Assembly (NCBI GenBank): GCA_008692225.1
Contig: VICG01000001.1
Coordinates: 3,511,501 to 3,575,500 of the forward strand
Length of the DNA stretch: 64,000 nucleotides
Reading direction: 5' to 3'
Source: Monilinia fructicola
Lineage: Eukaryota; Ascomycota; Leotiomycetes; Helotiales; Sclerotiniaceae
Below the pieces are notes generated by a model. The model ran no database searches, had not been told where the DNA came from, and was given only the letters and a program-made list of their open reading frames with translations. This document shows positions 34,319 through 46,997 of this stretch, piece by piece. Within the stretch, counting starts at the first letter, position 1. Each line of letters opens with the position of its first letter. The translations under genes were made by a program, and so were the position numbers.

Positions 34319-36765
34319 TATATTATATTAATCAAAGTTTGTCTCCAGAATACTTCTACTCTATCCGAAACGCAGGAGGGCTATCTCGAATCTTGTTCCA
34401 ATCTGGATGCAATAATAGCACGTATCGTACGACAATTGTTTAGTCTCAACATTGGACATCCTCTACTCCCCTCTATAAATGCTGCCATAGAGAAAAAAAG
34501 GGGCTAAAAGACTTATCTTTGGTCTAAATACTGAGGAAATTTGTGCACCTATCATCTAGCTTGTTTAGCATTGTTCATTGATTATTGTGATCGATGCACT
34601 TGAAGAGTGTGAGTCAGATAGATTTGCTCGAGGGGCGTTGGACCCGACCCTTCAAGGATTTCAACCTTGGTATGGATGTTTTGTTTCGCCCGTAACGATT
34701 GTGATACTGCTGTAAGTTTGTGAGACCCTGTCCCTCATTGTAGGGTTCCCCCCTATTTGCTAGCGAGTACTGTGCAGTTACGAGTAAAAGGGATTCCCTT
34801 AATCGGGGAAGCGATATTATCCGCATATCTGAACCTTGTTGTGGCCTGGTTACAGCAAGAACGTAATTGTTGGTATAAACTTGGTCAGTTAAAGTGTAAG
34901 TACTTAAATCTGTTGGTATATCATCGTTGTTATTCTCTATGTAATCTATGGAATGGAGGACGACTTTATAGACGTCCTCGAGGTGCTAGTACGCCCAATA
35001 CGGTTAGACGTATTATTCGTACAGCAACTCAATATCACATGATCCATTTCCCGACAGTAAATGTATAGCTATAGTATGGATATCTAGGGTGTACTCGCGG
35101 GAAGCCCGGTGTATGTTGAAACGTGGGATTTTATATTATGGCCATAATGGATAATGGTGTGCCATACGCAATACTACATGGATTTGATACAGACAGCAAT
35201 GGTATTAATATTAACTTGACAACTAAAGAAGCAATGACATCTACTTTCTTCTCTTTTGAGACACCTAGGTCATCTTCGACTAAGCCGTAGTTGCAGTTGA
35301 ATTATTTTTCGTTCCATCCCCTTCCCCTTCAGTTCGATCTCTCAATCTCGCAGAGTCATACGGACATCAAAGTTCTAAGGAGCTGAAACTTCAGCGGAAT
35401 CCGATCGTTGTATTTCCCTCGCCCAGGTTCAAAGTTGCTGGTAGCTGCTTGTCATATGTATATCCTTCTGCAGTACATTCATTTGCGTTGGTAATGACAT
35501 GTGAATATGCGATTGGATATCAATATCTAAAAAATAAGAATTCATATTGGGTAACATTCAGGTCCAAAATTAGAAGAAGATTTCACCTTCGACTTTAACT
35601 GCATCCATAGAAGACTTGGAACAAAAATTAAGAATCATGTGATATTCGAAATTGCTCCATTCATGATACTTCCACCAGACTGAGATCACTTTACGTGTTC
35701 TTCTAGTCCTAGATGAAAGGATTTAAATATTCCATTTCTTGCCAAAGATATAGAAATCGATTCGTCCATCCTTTGTATCAGCATATTCAGCTAGAATTGG
35801 TAGAGATTGTGAAGCTCATGGTTAAGACAACAATACATCTGGAATACCCCAGTTAATTATTATTAGACTAAAAATCTGCCATTTGACGAAGGACAACGAT
35901 GATGTAAAATAGATGGGCTAAATCTTCCAATAGCAGTTAGACAGGTTTGCTGAAGGATGATTTTATCTGGATCAATTCCTGGTGGTGGACCTGGAATAAG
36001 TCTTCGGTATGCTATTCTGAACATGATTGATTAGTACGAAAAAAGAACCGGCGGAATACATGTACCTTTGATGTATTGGAGAAGCAAAAGCATAAGTGAC
36101 TACATCACTTCCAGGCTTCTGCTGCTGCTCTGTGCGTAGAGTCTCCCTTTATCATAACATGACCAAGTAACGTTTTTCCGGGATTGATAGAAAGTTGGGG
36201 AGCTTAGCTATAGATAGTCGTAGCATGGTGGAATCTTCTATTTCGTTGTGTTATCTTGATCAATATATAAGAGAAGCTAGTGCCCAATGGCATAATTAGA
36301 AATTAGTATATATAGTTCTAGCTTATAATAGCATTTGTTGAAAGAATGACCTCTCATAGAATATAAAGAGAAGCATAATTTATGAAATCTAGGCTGTTGT
36401 AGAAATACTAAAGGACTAAGAATCTATAAAGTGCAAGAGCTCTACTAGTATTAATTGGAACTAGCTCCTCGCTATGGTAGTATGCAGAAATCATAACTTC
36501 AATAGTATTTCCTATTCTCTAACAAATTTTATACCTTTTGAAATTTTATTATATCATGATTTTATGATCAAAATGACTACTTAAAAGCTTCATACCAAAT
36601 AGATATGTTATGATTTCTAAATGAGAAGTCTCCTGAGATTAGTTCTCAGAACATGACACCTCAAAAGAGAAAGCAAAATTTTATACTCAACCCAAGAAAT
36701 ATATCATCCATCAAAACATGTATATACAATGAATCCTCAGTTTCCCAAATTACACCATATTCCAC
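34319..36765. other. Gene-poor stretch
   Basis: An open frame at about 34,757-35,068 (no ATG at its start) has some protein-like words (RRPRGASTPNTVRRIIRTA) but no family. The remainder is AT-leaning and empty. Confidence 0.4.
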
Positions 36766-38007
36766 TTATCCAGACGCACCAGAGGTACAAGTGAGACCCG
36801 TTGAAGTATCAACATTCGCACAAAGGAAAGTTGCAGAGCCAGTAGTTGGCGCAACCGACCAAGATGAGAAATTGATATCGCAAGTTCCACCTCCTGGACA
36901 GTTGAGATTGGCAACATCCGGAGCGTATTTGGAACTAGTTGTACCTTTGAAGTTGGTGAAGTATACTTCTGTGACTGACGCTGTACTGGGATTACTTGCG
37001 CAGTAAGTTGCGTCTGCGTTGTAGCAACTTTGGATTTGAGCTGCCCAACCACTGTTATTTATGGTGAAGTCGTTGAACGTCACGTTCTTAACTGTTGCTG
37101 TCCCATATGTACTTCCTCCGGGATATAATTTGATTCCAACGGCTTTGGTAGAATTGACTATTGTGGCACCGGTAACATACACATTCGTCACTGAATCTGT
37201 TGTGCCTGGCTTTTTCCCAAGAGAGCCAACCGAAATTCCGTGAGATCCAGTGCAGGATATTTTGTTGACGGTGACGTAATTTGCACCCGGCTTGAATGCT
37301 ATACAGTCGTCTTGATTTGAAAACTGTGATATTATTCAATGTAACATAAGTTGCGCTGCCAATGTCGAACCCATCTGTGTTTTTTTTGGTGCAGTTGTCG
37401 ACTTTGAGACTGCTGTCATCGTCAACCCAGAGTATGAAACATTGATCGAAGCTCCCGTAACACTAAAAAAGACGTTTGGTGGATTGTTCACTTTGAGGTT
37501 CTTGATGGTGATGTGAGATGATGCACCGGTTATATAATGTAGTGTTGGGCGAGCATATGAAGTGTTTTTGGCAAAGTAATCGTACGCTGCTTGGCCATTG
37601 CCATCTATAAGACCTGTTCCAGTGACAGATTGAATGATTGCTGTATTGATACCATTCATATAAAATATGGCTCGTTTACCATCCCAAAAGTCCAAATCAT
37701 CCGAAACCTTCAAAGTGCCTTCAATATTGAGGGTACATCCAGCACATCCGGTGAAGTCGACGACAGTATTAATGGCATATTGTACTCCAGCTGGAATCTG
37801 AATAACACCACCACTTCCACATGATTTGATAGCTGCAGTGATAGCTGGAACGTCGTCGGTTCCGGGATCTCCGGCAGAAGCAGGAGTGCAAGTAGCACGT
37901 CTGGCGAGACTCACACCATTCGCTTCGTTTCTTACAGCAGTCGGAGATGCATGTACAGATGAGCAAACTGATATGGCTAGCGCCAATAATTTGAGCTTAT
38001 ACACCAT
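36766..38007 (-). CDS. Secreted GH28 pectinase (exo-polygalacturonase type), two frame breaks
   Basis: Hydrolyses galacturonan chains outside the cell. ATG 38,007 starts a signal peptide (MVYKLKLLALAISVCSSVHA). GH28 marks: NTDGFDIG, NQDDCIAFKPG and GSHGISVGSLGKKPG supply the three catalytic Asp and the HG pair. The usual RIK is GIK (VGIKLYPGG), as in exo-acting or xylogalacturonan-type members. The C-terminus has Cys pairs (CYNADATYC, CPGGGTC). Breaks: an A8 run (T8 on the top strand, 37,380-37,387) just before NTD, and an extra A before NQDD (about 37,318). Predicted length about 413 aa, typical. Divergent from the pectin methylesterase gene. Family certain; exact specificity inferred. Confidence 0.85.
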
Positions 38008-38814
38008 AATTGAAAATGAAGTTCGAGAAATCAATGGGAACCCTTCATACAGCCGATTGTCCTGAACAACGCAGTGGCTATATCAGTTACTCAAATATCC
38101 AAACCTCTTCCCGGAAAAATTTCGTATTAGTTATATCACAATAAGGTTATGACTAGCATGTAAGAAGATTCCAATATTTCCACGTATAGATATTGACATT
38201 CTGAAATTACAGGCAAAAATCAACTCCACCATTTTGTTTCGCAAGCGCTTGAGAGGATTTGTTTCATGACCCTTCATCAAGTTTATTTTTAACTTCGTAG
38301 TTTGCAATACGGTGAGCATGTTTCTTCATTTGCAGATCTGTAGTTTGAAGCATTTTGTTAAGTATTTGAGCCTAAATGTGCAGAACCAATAATTACGTGG
38401 CATGTGTGGGGGCCACTCGCACCCCCTGAATATACCGAAACCAATTAATGATTCAGCCCGAGACCTGGCAATTCCAGTACCGGCGTGGGGAAACTTGAAA
38501 TTTTCCGTTTAACCTTGATGCAAGACGGAGAAATAAGATCTCGATCCCCCACAAAAGAACTCATTCATAAAATTTCACTGACATTGTCCGCAAGAACCGA
38601 GGGTTCGTCAATCGTCATGACTTTCACTTGCGAGACGAATGTGAAATCTCAATTGGAGGCGGTTAAATGTGGACTTATATGTGCATCATGGCTCTATCCA
38701 AGTGGAAAGAAAGTCCAATGCTATCGTTATTGTATTTAGGGGAGCCTTCCTCGCTCGTCAATCCAGCTCACCGTGTGCTTTCGAAATTTAGTTTCGAATT
38801 AGACTTCAGAAAGA
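38008..38814. promoter_or_regulatory. Bidirectional promoter of pectinase pair
   Basis: 807 bp between the two divergent start codons. CreA-type SYGGRG motifs (GTGGGG) occur at 38,406-38,411 and 38,485-38,490, and on the other strand at 38,547-38,552. CCAAT boxes occur at 38,386-38,390 and 38,441-38,445. These fit carbon-catabolite repression and Hap-complex input typical of fungal pectinases, but short motifs alone are weak evidence. Confidence 0.5.
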
Positions 38815-40223
38815 ATGGTAGCTTTAAAACATCTCCATAGCGCTGTGGTTACTATTTTCTCCCTCATCATTTCCATCGATGCAGCAGCTTTAGTGCAAAA
38901 GAGAGCTGGTAGAACTAGCCCACCGACTGGGTGTCTGACTGTCAGAGGAAGTGGTACTCTCTCTGGAGAATACAACACATTTAAAGCTGCTTTGACGGCT
39001 CTTGGATCTTCAACTTCAGTGGCATGCATATTCTTATACAGTGGAACATATAACGAGCAACTTACGATAAATTATGCCGGAAATCTTACTGTTTACGGAT
39101 ACACCACTGAGTTAATAACCCCTTCTTAACCCACTCGGGTTCTCCTTTTCAAGCTTTCTATGCAAACAACTAACTCTTAAAAGTACTGGCTCATATAAAA
39201 GTAACACAGTAACCATTACACATGGCATAAACTCGACTACAATAGGCTTAGTTTGCAAGCTCTACAGTTAATATCGCAAGTGCAAATTTCAGGGCCTATA
39301 ATGTCAACTTTGCAAACACTTACGGAGCTGGTGTTCAGGTTTGTTTTCCTGCGAATTCATAGGGAAGTTCATGAGATCATTAACTCATGCGGCTCCTTTA
39401 GGCTGTTGCTGTGACCGCGAGCGGGGACCAGCAAGGTTATTTACGGTTGTTCGTTCACCGGCTACCAAGATACTTTGTATGCCAAATCTGGCAAGCAGTA
39501 TTACTCTAATTGTTATATCGAAGGTAATTCACCAGGGTTAGGATGAATACTATTCGACCATACTGATTTTTAATAGGGGCTGTGGATTATATATTTGGCA
39601 ATGCTGCTGCTTGGTTCGGTGAATGTATGTTACTGCCACAGACAATCTGATATCGATGACAAGTGGCAGTATATCCTGACAGAAGTTTCCAGGTACAATC
39701 GCATCAAATGGAGGGGGTGCAATTACAGCGAATTCAAGAGAACTTACCACTGATAGCGGTTGGTATGTGATCGATAGCAGCACCGTAAGGAAATCTATCC
39801 GCACTTTTTATAACAATCCCTGATACATTCTAGATTACTCAAGCAGATGGTTACAGCCTGACCGGCAAAGTATACCTCGGTCGACCCTGGCGAGCCCTTG
39901 CCCGCGTGATCTTCCAAAATTCTGTATTGACGGCGGTGGTTAATTCGGCTGGTTGGACTACTCTTGCAGCTGATGCTACACCGTATGTATTTCTCTCTCC
40001 TATTACCTACGCATGTAGTTGACAAGGCGCAGAATTTTTGAAGAATATGCAAATACCGGGGCCGGTTCAAGTACATCAGCGAGGATTTATGTAAGTCCAA
40101 GTCATGTGATTATTGTAGCAAGATTGCTCACTATGAATACAGGAAACTGTTGCTACGGGGGCAGTGAGTAAGAACACATTGTGGGGGAATAATTGGGCTT
40201 CTTGGATTGATACATCGTACTAA
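38815..40223 (+). CDS. Secreted pectin methylesterase (CE8), two frame breaks
   Basis: Removes methyl esters from homogalacturonan, preparing it for polygalacturonase. ATG 38,815, signal peptide (MVALKHLHSAVVTIFSLIISIDA) and a KR site soon after. CE8 motifs in order: GTYNEQL, the QAVAV block with the oxyanion Gln, GYQDTLYA (Asp), VDYIFG (Asp), LGRPWR (Arg), and a WASWIDTSY end. Introns: 39,111-39,183 (unusual GTTAAT donor, CTAAC branch), then about 39,340, 39,524, 39,627, 39,787, 39,984 and 40,091, donors mostly GTATGT/GTAAGT. Breaks: an extra T in the TTT at about 39,252 and another at about 39,440 (GGTTATTTACGG). Otherwise complete, about 320 aa. Identity strong. Confidence 0.88.
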
Positions 40224-41018
40224 ATCAACGGCGAGGGAGAAAATGTTGAACTCATAAGCCTCTTTCATTCCAACCAAACTTGATAAATATACCGTCAATT
40301 CCAAGACCACATATATGTAAAAATGATGAACTGTTCAACCTTCTCCAGAACAAGAGCCGATATTTGCATCTAGAGATAAAAGGAATCTTTAGATTGCAAA
40401 AAAAGAACTTACACGTGGAGTCAAGCCAAATCTCGCTACGAACATTGTGGAATACCTCGCTGGTATCTCTTTCTCTTGAAGCGTAGATATTTCTCAATCA
40501 GTTTGTAGCTGCTCACTTGCACAGACCAGTCGACTTAAAGTCATATTGGCAGTAGAGGACAGTGCTGGGCTTCCGTATCACCATCTTAGATCCAGGTAAG
40601 GAGAGGAATCATCTTGAGATAAGACGCGAGTGCAAAATTAGTTATTAGTTGATATTCGTGTATGCGAGTAGGTTCCTTCGCTCCCATGGCGCTAAATAGG
40701 TCGTCGGCATTTATATTCAGGAATCGTCTTGGTCTGCGTCAACAGACTCTCAACTCTGGGTTGTTTTGAACTTCTTTAAAAGCTCTCGGCGCCTATTGTT
40801 CTGGGAGTCCCGGGTTAGCATTGCTCTTTGCCCAGGCAATTTGCTAGAATGGCATCAATTTACCTCGATATCTAAGTGCTCACCGATGGCTGGGATTGAG
40901 ATTTCCGAAATTTTTGTTTATCAAGATTTTGGGAGAGCCTAGGAAGAAAAGATGTGTTTCCTTATTGTTGTGACTGAGACGTTGATTTCAACGATGAAGG
41001 TAGTGTATATATAGGATA
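40224..41018. other. Convergent intergenic region
   Basis: Between the 3' ends of the pectin methylesterase and methyltransferase genes. No gene or RNA seen. Confidence 0.5.
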
Positions 41019-42139
41019 TTAGGACGATTGTTTGTTCCATTGGCATACTACGACAACCATATCCATGGAAATGGTAACCCCCTTTTGCGCCTCTAGCACA
41101 GCTTTATTGAAGGTCAGTCTATATTCTCGTCTTTCCCCAAGTGCTCTCTCCGACACTACATATCCCAAATCCTCAAGACCCATCATGAAGTTATCAGTGG
41201 ACATATGTCTTAAGCCGTCATTGCATGAAAGTCGGAAGCTATCGATGACTTTGAAGCCTTTTTTGATTACATATTTCTGCAAGATTTGAGATCCATCTGA
41301 TTTACACCAGAGAATTTTTCGTCAATCATCCTTGTGCTTGGTATCAGAAAGTGTAGATCGCTTACCCGAAATCCAGGTCACTATTTTTGCACATATCTTG
41401 GAACTTTTGCAAAAGTGCCTCCATATCTTCCTTGGGTGTGAGTTCATTTGGGACATGGGCACTGAAAGACGCAGAGTCCATCTCATCCCATTGTAGGTAT
41501 CCCCCTGGCTCTACCATTTCATGATATCAAGTTAGCCGCTATTTAACCCACCTTCCAAGATTTAGATTCACACACTCAGCATAGCAATGATGTTGTCCAA
41601 TAAAGTTCCTGGATTTCCTCCTTTTACGACAATTGTAAAAGCACGAATATGGACAATATCAAACTTTTTCTTCCAAGTGCTTTGGCAGCTTTCCAAAAGC
41701 ATCTAAGTTCTCGAGTTTCATGTTAGAAGAGATATACTCTTTAGCTGGGAAAAGCTTGTCGGAAATATCAAACCCATAGAGTTGCACATTTGGCGACACA
41801 TTTTGGGATAGTTCGATGAGCCAGTCTCTGTTTCCAAGATTCAATGTACTGTCGGTGCGATTTCAGGATGAGCCTTGACTCACGCATTTCCAATTCCTAT
41901 GTCTGCAATTGAATATAGGTCCTCCTTCTTGGGCGCCACAGGGATGGGAATGGAAGGATGAAGTAGCCAGCCCAGCCGCATGTTCCACAGCAGATGCTGA
42001 ACATGGAGTCTTAATAGTTTAGCTAAAGCCGTTCACAAAGACTACACAAGAATATGCGGATGAAGTACCTTGCCGAGTCTCGAAACCCCCGACTGAACAT
42101 ATAACTCTCCACACTTTCAGTTGTTGTAATATCTGACAT
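41019..42139 (-). CDS. SAM-dependent methyltransferase (LaeA/UMTA-like), one frame break
   Basis: ATG 42,139 starts MSDITTTESVESYMFSRGF. Exons then give RDSARLHVQHLLW, SIADIGIGNADWLIELSQ (SAM motif I, with DIGIGNA where DIGTGTG is usual), YGFDISDKLFP (acidic loop), VHIRAFTIVVKGGNPGTLL and KPGGYLQWDEMDS. It ends MDMVVVVCQWNK. This order is that of fungal small-molecule methyltransferases used in secondary metabolism. At least five exons with about 50-nt introns, including a GTGTGTGAATC donor before KPGGYLQ. One break occurs at A5 for A4 after LPKHLEEK (about 41,660). Substrate unknown; no biosynthetic core enzyme lies nearby. Confidence 0.8.
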
Positions 42140-43632
42140 TGTGTAAGGTGGAGACTATACAGGTATGATGTATCGATTCGGATAAAAATTGATGAGCAAA
42201 TGGACATAAGAAGTGATTGCTTCCTATATAATGATTAATTTGGAGACTTACTGTACTATTATATTGTTTCTTTAACGCTGAGTTCTGCTAGAAGTACATA
42301 TAGCAGGGGGAGAGTTTCTCCGTCTATTGTTACTTCTGCATATCTACCTAGAATTTGGTCGCCCGCCTAGATTCTGACTTACGACAAATCTATAACCTTT
42401 AACCCCTCTTAGTTCTTCTAATGAAATAAACATCCGAGAGGTAATCTACATTGAGGTCTTGCATGCCGGTATCAATTGTAACATCGTGACGTGATAATAT
42501 GTACGTTGGGGCTTAGAGCTTCTAGACAAAAATTCGCGTCAGATAACAATCATACGTTTGGAATACTAACCGTATGATTTTTGATTAACTTGATCATATT
42601 TAGCTATCAATTCAGGACAGTGATAAAAAGATCTTCATCTTTTCAGGGGAAAATCGGAGATAACGTGGTGGGTCGTTGTGTATCGAGAGCTAATTCATCA
42701 CGACGGCACAGCACACCAACTTGATCGAGAGTTGTATACGCGGCACGAATCTGGACAAATTTGCATTGAAATTTAATTAAAGAACTTGGAAACAGCCTAG
42801 GATATTGATTGATCAAGAGTGTTGACAAGGAATCCGTTGCCGTTGCTCACTTCCTTAATCAATCAGAACTTTCTACTCCACCCACTCGCCTGTGATCTTG
42901 TAAGATATATACTACGTCGCACGTACATATGCATACACCTACTTGTAACTTGTAAGAGACAATTTATGGGAACCGCTGCCGGAGCGCATTATATTCATGT
43001 TTTCGATGCAATTTCCGCAAGCTTGCTTGAGCGATCAAAAACTTTGGACATATCAAGGACAAGGGCTGCTGATACCAGAGTACCAAACATGACTGCGACT
43101 TATGTAGATAGAAACTTGGTGTTATGGCTATCGAAACCTTGTCTAATTGTTTCTATGACACAGCTGTGAGGCTAAACTAGATGGCAAGGAAAGAGAAGGG
43201 CATACTCAAAATTGCGACCTTCAGTCCTGATTCTTACAATAACACGAAATGTTCTGTTTTATGATGTGAGGCTGTCGTGCTTCTTTTCTCGAGGATATTA
43301 GCTCTTCTCCATTAAGTTTTGTAGTTCAAATCTGACCATCGCCGTGTTCGAAAGTTGTTTACGTATTTGTGGCCTTTCAATATACCAACATGTTGTACTT
43401 GGCATCCTTGTTGGGGATTATTTCAAATCATGTAGGTTAGTGAAATTTAACAGCTCTTTAATGTCAAGATAGTCCATTTCACAAAGCAAAATGAGTCCTA
43501 ATCACAAGTCTTTCGAGTTGCTTTCCTGATCAAAACAGTACCCCTGGCTTTTCGGCATACAACACCACCATTGATCTATCCTAGCCCTTCGATTGCTCTG
43601 TTTTCTGTTGTTGCGTCTTGCGTTACATTGAA
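42140..43632. other. Divergent intergenic region, no gene seen
   Basis: AT-leaning, with several short frames lacking features. It would carry the promoters of the methyltransferase and rhodopsin-like genes. Confidence 0.45.
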
Positions 43633-45064
43633 ATGCAAGATATTTTCGGACGACAAGCGATTGTTGGTGCTCTTCCACCACCAGCGGGGGTGAGTCCAAA
43701 TTTTATCAATCCGCCGAGTATCGCCAACTACAACCTTCTCTGTCAAGTAATTTGTATGCCAGTAGTTACTGTATTCGTCGCCCTACGGCTGTACACAAGA
43801 AGTTGCATACATCAAAAGACCACTGGAGATGACTGTAGGCTTTCCGATCATCCATTTTTAGACGATAGACTGACCAGAAGAGACGCTTGTATTTTAGCTT
43901 GGGTATGCTATTATAGAATCAATCACTGAACATCTGAGAAAAGACTAATTAGGCATGCAGGTGGGGTCGCTGCTTTATTCCGGAATGGCATTATCCTGTG
44001 GGTGCTCAAGGAGAAGAAAAACGTATCGTACGAATAGTTCTGATCAATTACAGTGAACCAGCATGGCGCTGGCGTCCATCAATGGAATGTGCCAGATACA
44101 GAGATCAAAAAGTTTGGAAAGGTCAGTAGGAAGCATTCAAAACAATCCTGTTCAGTTTGGTGACGTCTCTTGCAAAGTTAGTCTATGTGACTGAAATGTT
44201 GTATGGCCCACAAGTGTTTGCTACCAAAGTTTCCATTCTCCTCCTCCTTTCTCGAGTCTTTGGTGTCAATATGAAAATTTTGTGGGCAGTACGGATCTTG
44301 ATCTGTCTGATGGCAACATATTATATTCCTGCAACGACTGCAAAGATATTTATATGCTGGCCAGTTGCCCATTTTTGGGATCCTCTGGCTGTAAAAGGCA
44401 CTTGTCTTAACGAAAATTATATATTTCTTGCGGATTGCGCCATGAGTATCATTAGTGATTTCACCATTCTGTTTCCTGCCAATACCGTTGATTTGGGGAT
44501 TGCAGACTCATAGAATAAGGAAGATTGGCATCTCGGCAATTTTTGGAACTGGTATTTTGTGAGTGCTCCCGCAATCGTTGACGTGTCCTAACGAATCTGG
44601 ACAGAGCTTGTACCGCGAGTGTCTTGCGTCTGTACGAAACACTCCATCTAGGCGGTACCCTTGATAAGACTTATAGCTTGGTACCAATTCTTCTTTGGAG
44701 GTATATAATTTCCTTTTCTATGATTGTCGACTCTTTACTAAAAGCGCATGAACAGCATTGCTGAAGTCAACATTGGCATCATATGTGGCTGCCTGCCAAT
44801 TCTCCCATCCTTCACTAATAAATTGGTGTCTAAGGCTGCAACCTCCAACAATTCCATAGGGAACAGCAATCATTACCAACTAGAACAAATATGGAAACCT
44901 AAGCGCAACATCGAGGATTCCATGATGCGAACTCAAACCAGGCCGGATGAATCGAACGAGAGGTTAACAGTGGTGCAATCAACAACTGTAGAAGTTGATC
45001 GGGGCAATAATACATGGCAGGATGATGGCATAACGAAGACAGTAGAAATAAATCAGAGGATTTA
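43633..45064 (+). CDS. Fungal rhodopsin-domain integral membrane protein
   Basis: Seven-helix family widespread in Pezizomycotina; role unknown, possibly receptor-like. ATG 43,633 (MQDIFGRQAIVGALPPPAG). Helix one: LCQVICMPVVTVFVALRLYTR, then TTGDDYACILAW (conserved DD), HGAGVHQWNVP, LVYVTEMLYGPQVFATKVSILLLLSRVF, WPVAHFWDP.KGTCLNEN and ISDFTILFLPIP. The last third reads HRIRKIGISAIFGTGI, ASVLRLYETLHL, and SIAEVNIGIICGCLPILPSF, followed by a cytosolic tail of about 80 residues. About seven exons; clear introns at 43,835-43,882 and 43,903-43,960, one ending TTACAG near 44,050, and one starting GTGAGTGC near 44,560. One break: an extra C at about 44,476 (TTTCCTGCC). Identity strong. Confidence 0.85.
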
Positions 45065-45687
45065 ATGTGGGATTAAGATCAGCCATAAGATTCCAACCAC
45101 CTAAGGCTCCATTATTTTCTGACAAGAGCTAAATGGTCAACATACTAGCTGCAACCTCGTAGCGCAGCACTTGTGCCTTTCGCGAGACCTTCCCGGACGA
45201 ATGGATGAACTTCCTTGTTGACAACAGTTGAGGATTTCCTAATTACATGATAGAGTGAGAGAAGGCGCTGGGACTCTCTGAGGGCTCGCGTGGTTATTCC
45301 ACTATATTTATCGAAACCAAGAAAAAGCTGTTTATCCGCCTCGTCTGCTGTCCTCCATCTCATTCGCAATATTCACAACTTGTATAAATTGTAGTGGTTT
45401 GCCCTTCTCGGGCATCCTTTAACCTGGTTTTGCTCATATGCCTTGTGAGGTAGGCATAGCCTTTATAGAAAAAAACCTCAAATGATTTTTCCGTAGGTTG
45501 AAGTAGCATGTACGCGGGATATGATGACCCAGGGAAACATCCTATGGTCGTATGTCGACTTGTTGACTTTCATTCGGGAATGTAAGATATCCTTGTTTGA
45601 ATCTTTGGTTCCACCTAACTCTTTCAAACTTCAAAAGTTCATGCATCCACCATCCTCTCATCCATCAATCTCATCATTTCATCCTCT
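45065..45687. other. Convergent intergenic region with a small ORF
   Basis: A minus-strand frame at 45,145-45,363 (MRWRTADEADKQLFLGFDKY..., 72 aa) has protein-like composition but no family or visible partner exon. The rest is featureless. Confidence 0.3.
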
Positions 45688-46643
45688 TCATCTATGTTTT
45701 TCCCCTGTCCCATTACTCCTTTCATGGAGTGAAGCCAAACCCCTCTTGTCAAGTTCCTCCATAACATCATCTCGCGTAATTAAGTTCTTCTCTCCAAATA
45801 TTTCTTTGCCCTTCCATGCAATACCCTCCAAACTTCTCATACCGACCACCAAAAACCCCAATTCCTCCCTCTCAACATCAAATACCTCCCACCACTCATT
45901 TTCGGGCATTTTGACACCCTCCTCTTTTGCTGCTAAATATATTGCCGCTACTGCTAATGAACATGGTTGATGTGTTAAATATAGCATTTGTGGACTCAGT
46001 AACGCTGTATTCAAATATTGTATGGTCTTCTTCGCGACTGCTTTCCCACTGCCATTTTTATGTGCCGAAGAAAATGCATCGAGAGTTTGAAGATATGTAA
46101 TCGCGAGAGGATGTGGTAGAGCAACATGTGTATTAAATCCGAGAGCATTCAGGATCTGGCCTTCGATGTTAAGTAGACGTGTGCGGTAATTGATGTATGC
46201 AGATTCGGAGAGGTAATAGGACGAGGGATCATTTTGGGGTGTATTAGAAGCTGTGAGAGATGAGGACTGAGAGAGTAGATAGGCATATACATTCGTTATG
46301 CTGCGAAATGATCGAGGAGATGCGGAAACTTTGGCCGTCAGGTATAAGGTAGCTGCTGAGACATCCTGTGAATATGTTATTTCATGAAAGTCGTAGTCTA
46401 TGGCGATTAATCACATACGCTGTATTCATACTGCATTAAACCATCTACAAGCCAATATCTGTAAAGAAGAACATTTGCTTGAGCTGTGATATCCTGAGGA
46501 AGTCGAAGAAGAATTCCCGCAGCTTGTGTAAGTCGCGCGGTAAAAAATCGAATACTATCTTGAAGTTCAACTGGAAGACTATTATTCGAGGTATTTTGGT
46601 ATAATTGCTGGGCTGTTGCCAGAGGATTGTAAAGGTGTGACAT
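45688..46643 (-). CDS. Cyclin (L/T-like, transcription-type), 300 aa, intact
   Basis: Two exons, 46643-46419 and 46365-45688, joined by a 53-nt intron (GTATGT...TTCACAG). The reading frame is clean throughout. Cyclin box one: ELQDSIRFFTARLTQAAGILLRL, ANVLLYRYW and DVSAATLYLTAKVSASPRSF (the conserved alanine-rich helix and KxxE-type region). Box two: LGFNTHVALPHPLAITYL and QPCSLAVAAIYLAAKEEGVKMP.NEWWEVFDVEREEL. This is the pattern of cyclin L/K/T-type regulators of CDKs that phosphorylate RNA polymerase II or act in splicing. Start chosen at MSHLYNPLATAQQL. Tail near 46,998 faces the NRK1 gene in tandem. Subfamily (L versus T/C) is inferred. Confidence 0.85.
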
Positions 46644-46997
46644 AGCTACTTGTTTTGAACAAATGACGAGATGGAGATTTGGAGGTGAGATACAAGCTGG
46701 AAGTTGGATTCTCAAAGTTGCAGCCTTTTGCGCAAGGCTGCAACTTTTTCAGCCATGTGTGGCAACAGTTTCACCTGGAGTTCCTTTGGACAGCTTGGAT
46801 GAATCGATTTCTTGCTATCTATGAAATATTGATAGAGAATGAGAAGTTTTTTATTCTCAGAGCTAATGCCCACCAAGCTCTCCATTTGCCTAGATGCTTA
46901 AGAGAGCCGCACTTTCTCACGCTACCTAGGTAAGGTTATATATATAAAAGTACCCTCGAGCTCGACCACTTGTCAAAAACGCCCTCCCGTCTGAGAA
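46644..46997. other. Short intergenic region
   Basis: 354 bp between two same-strand genes, containing the cyclin promoter. No distinct element beyond a TA run near 46,940. Confidence 0.45.

Noticed and set aside
34614..35068. Possible mitochondrial insertion or RNA gene
   Set aside because: Considered because of compact, GC-varied sequence and open frames, but no mitochondrial gene, tRNA or rRNA could be recognised.
41019..45064. Secondary-metabolite cluster
   Set aside because: A LaeA/UMTA-like methyltransferase is present, but no polyketide synthase, peptide synthetase, terpene cyclase or P450 is nearby.
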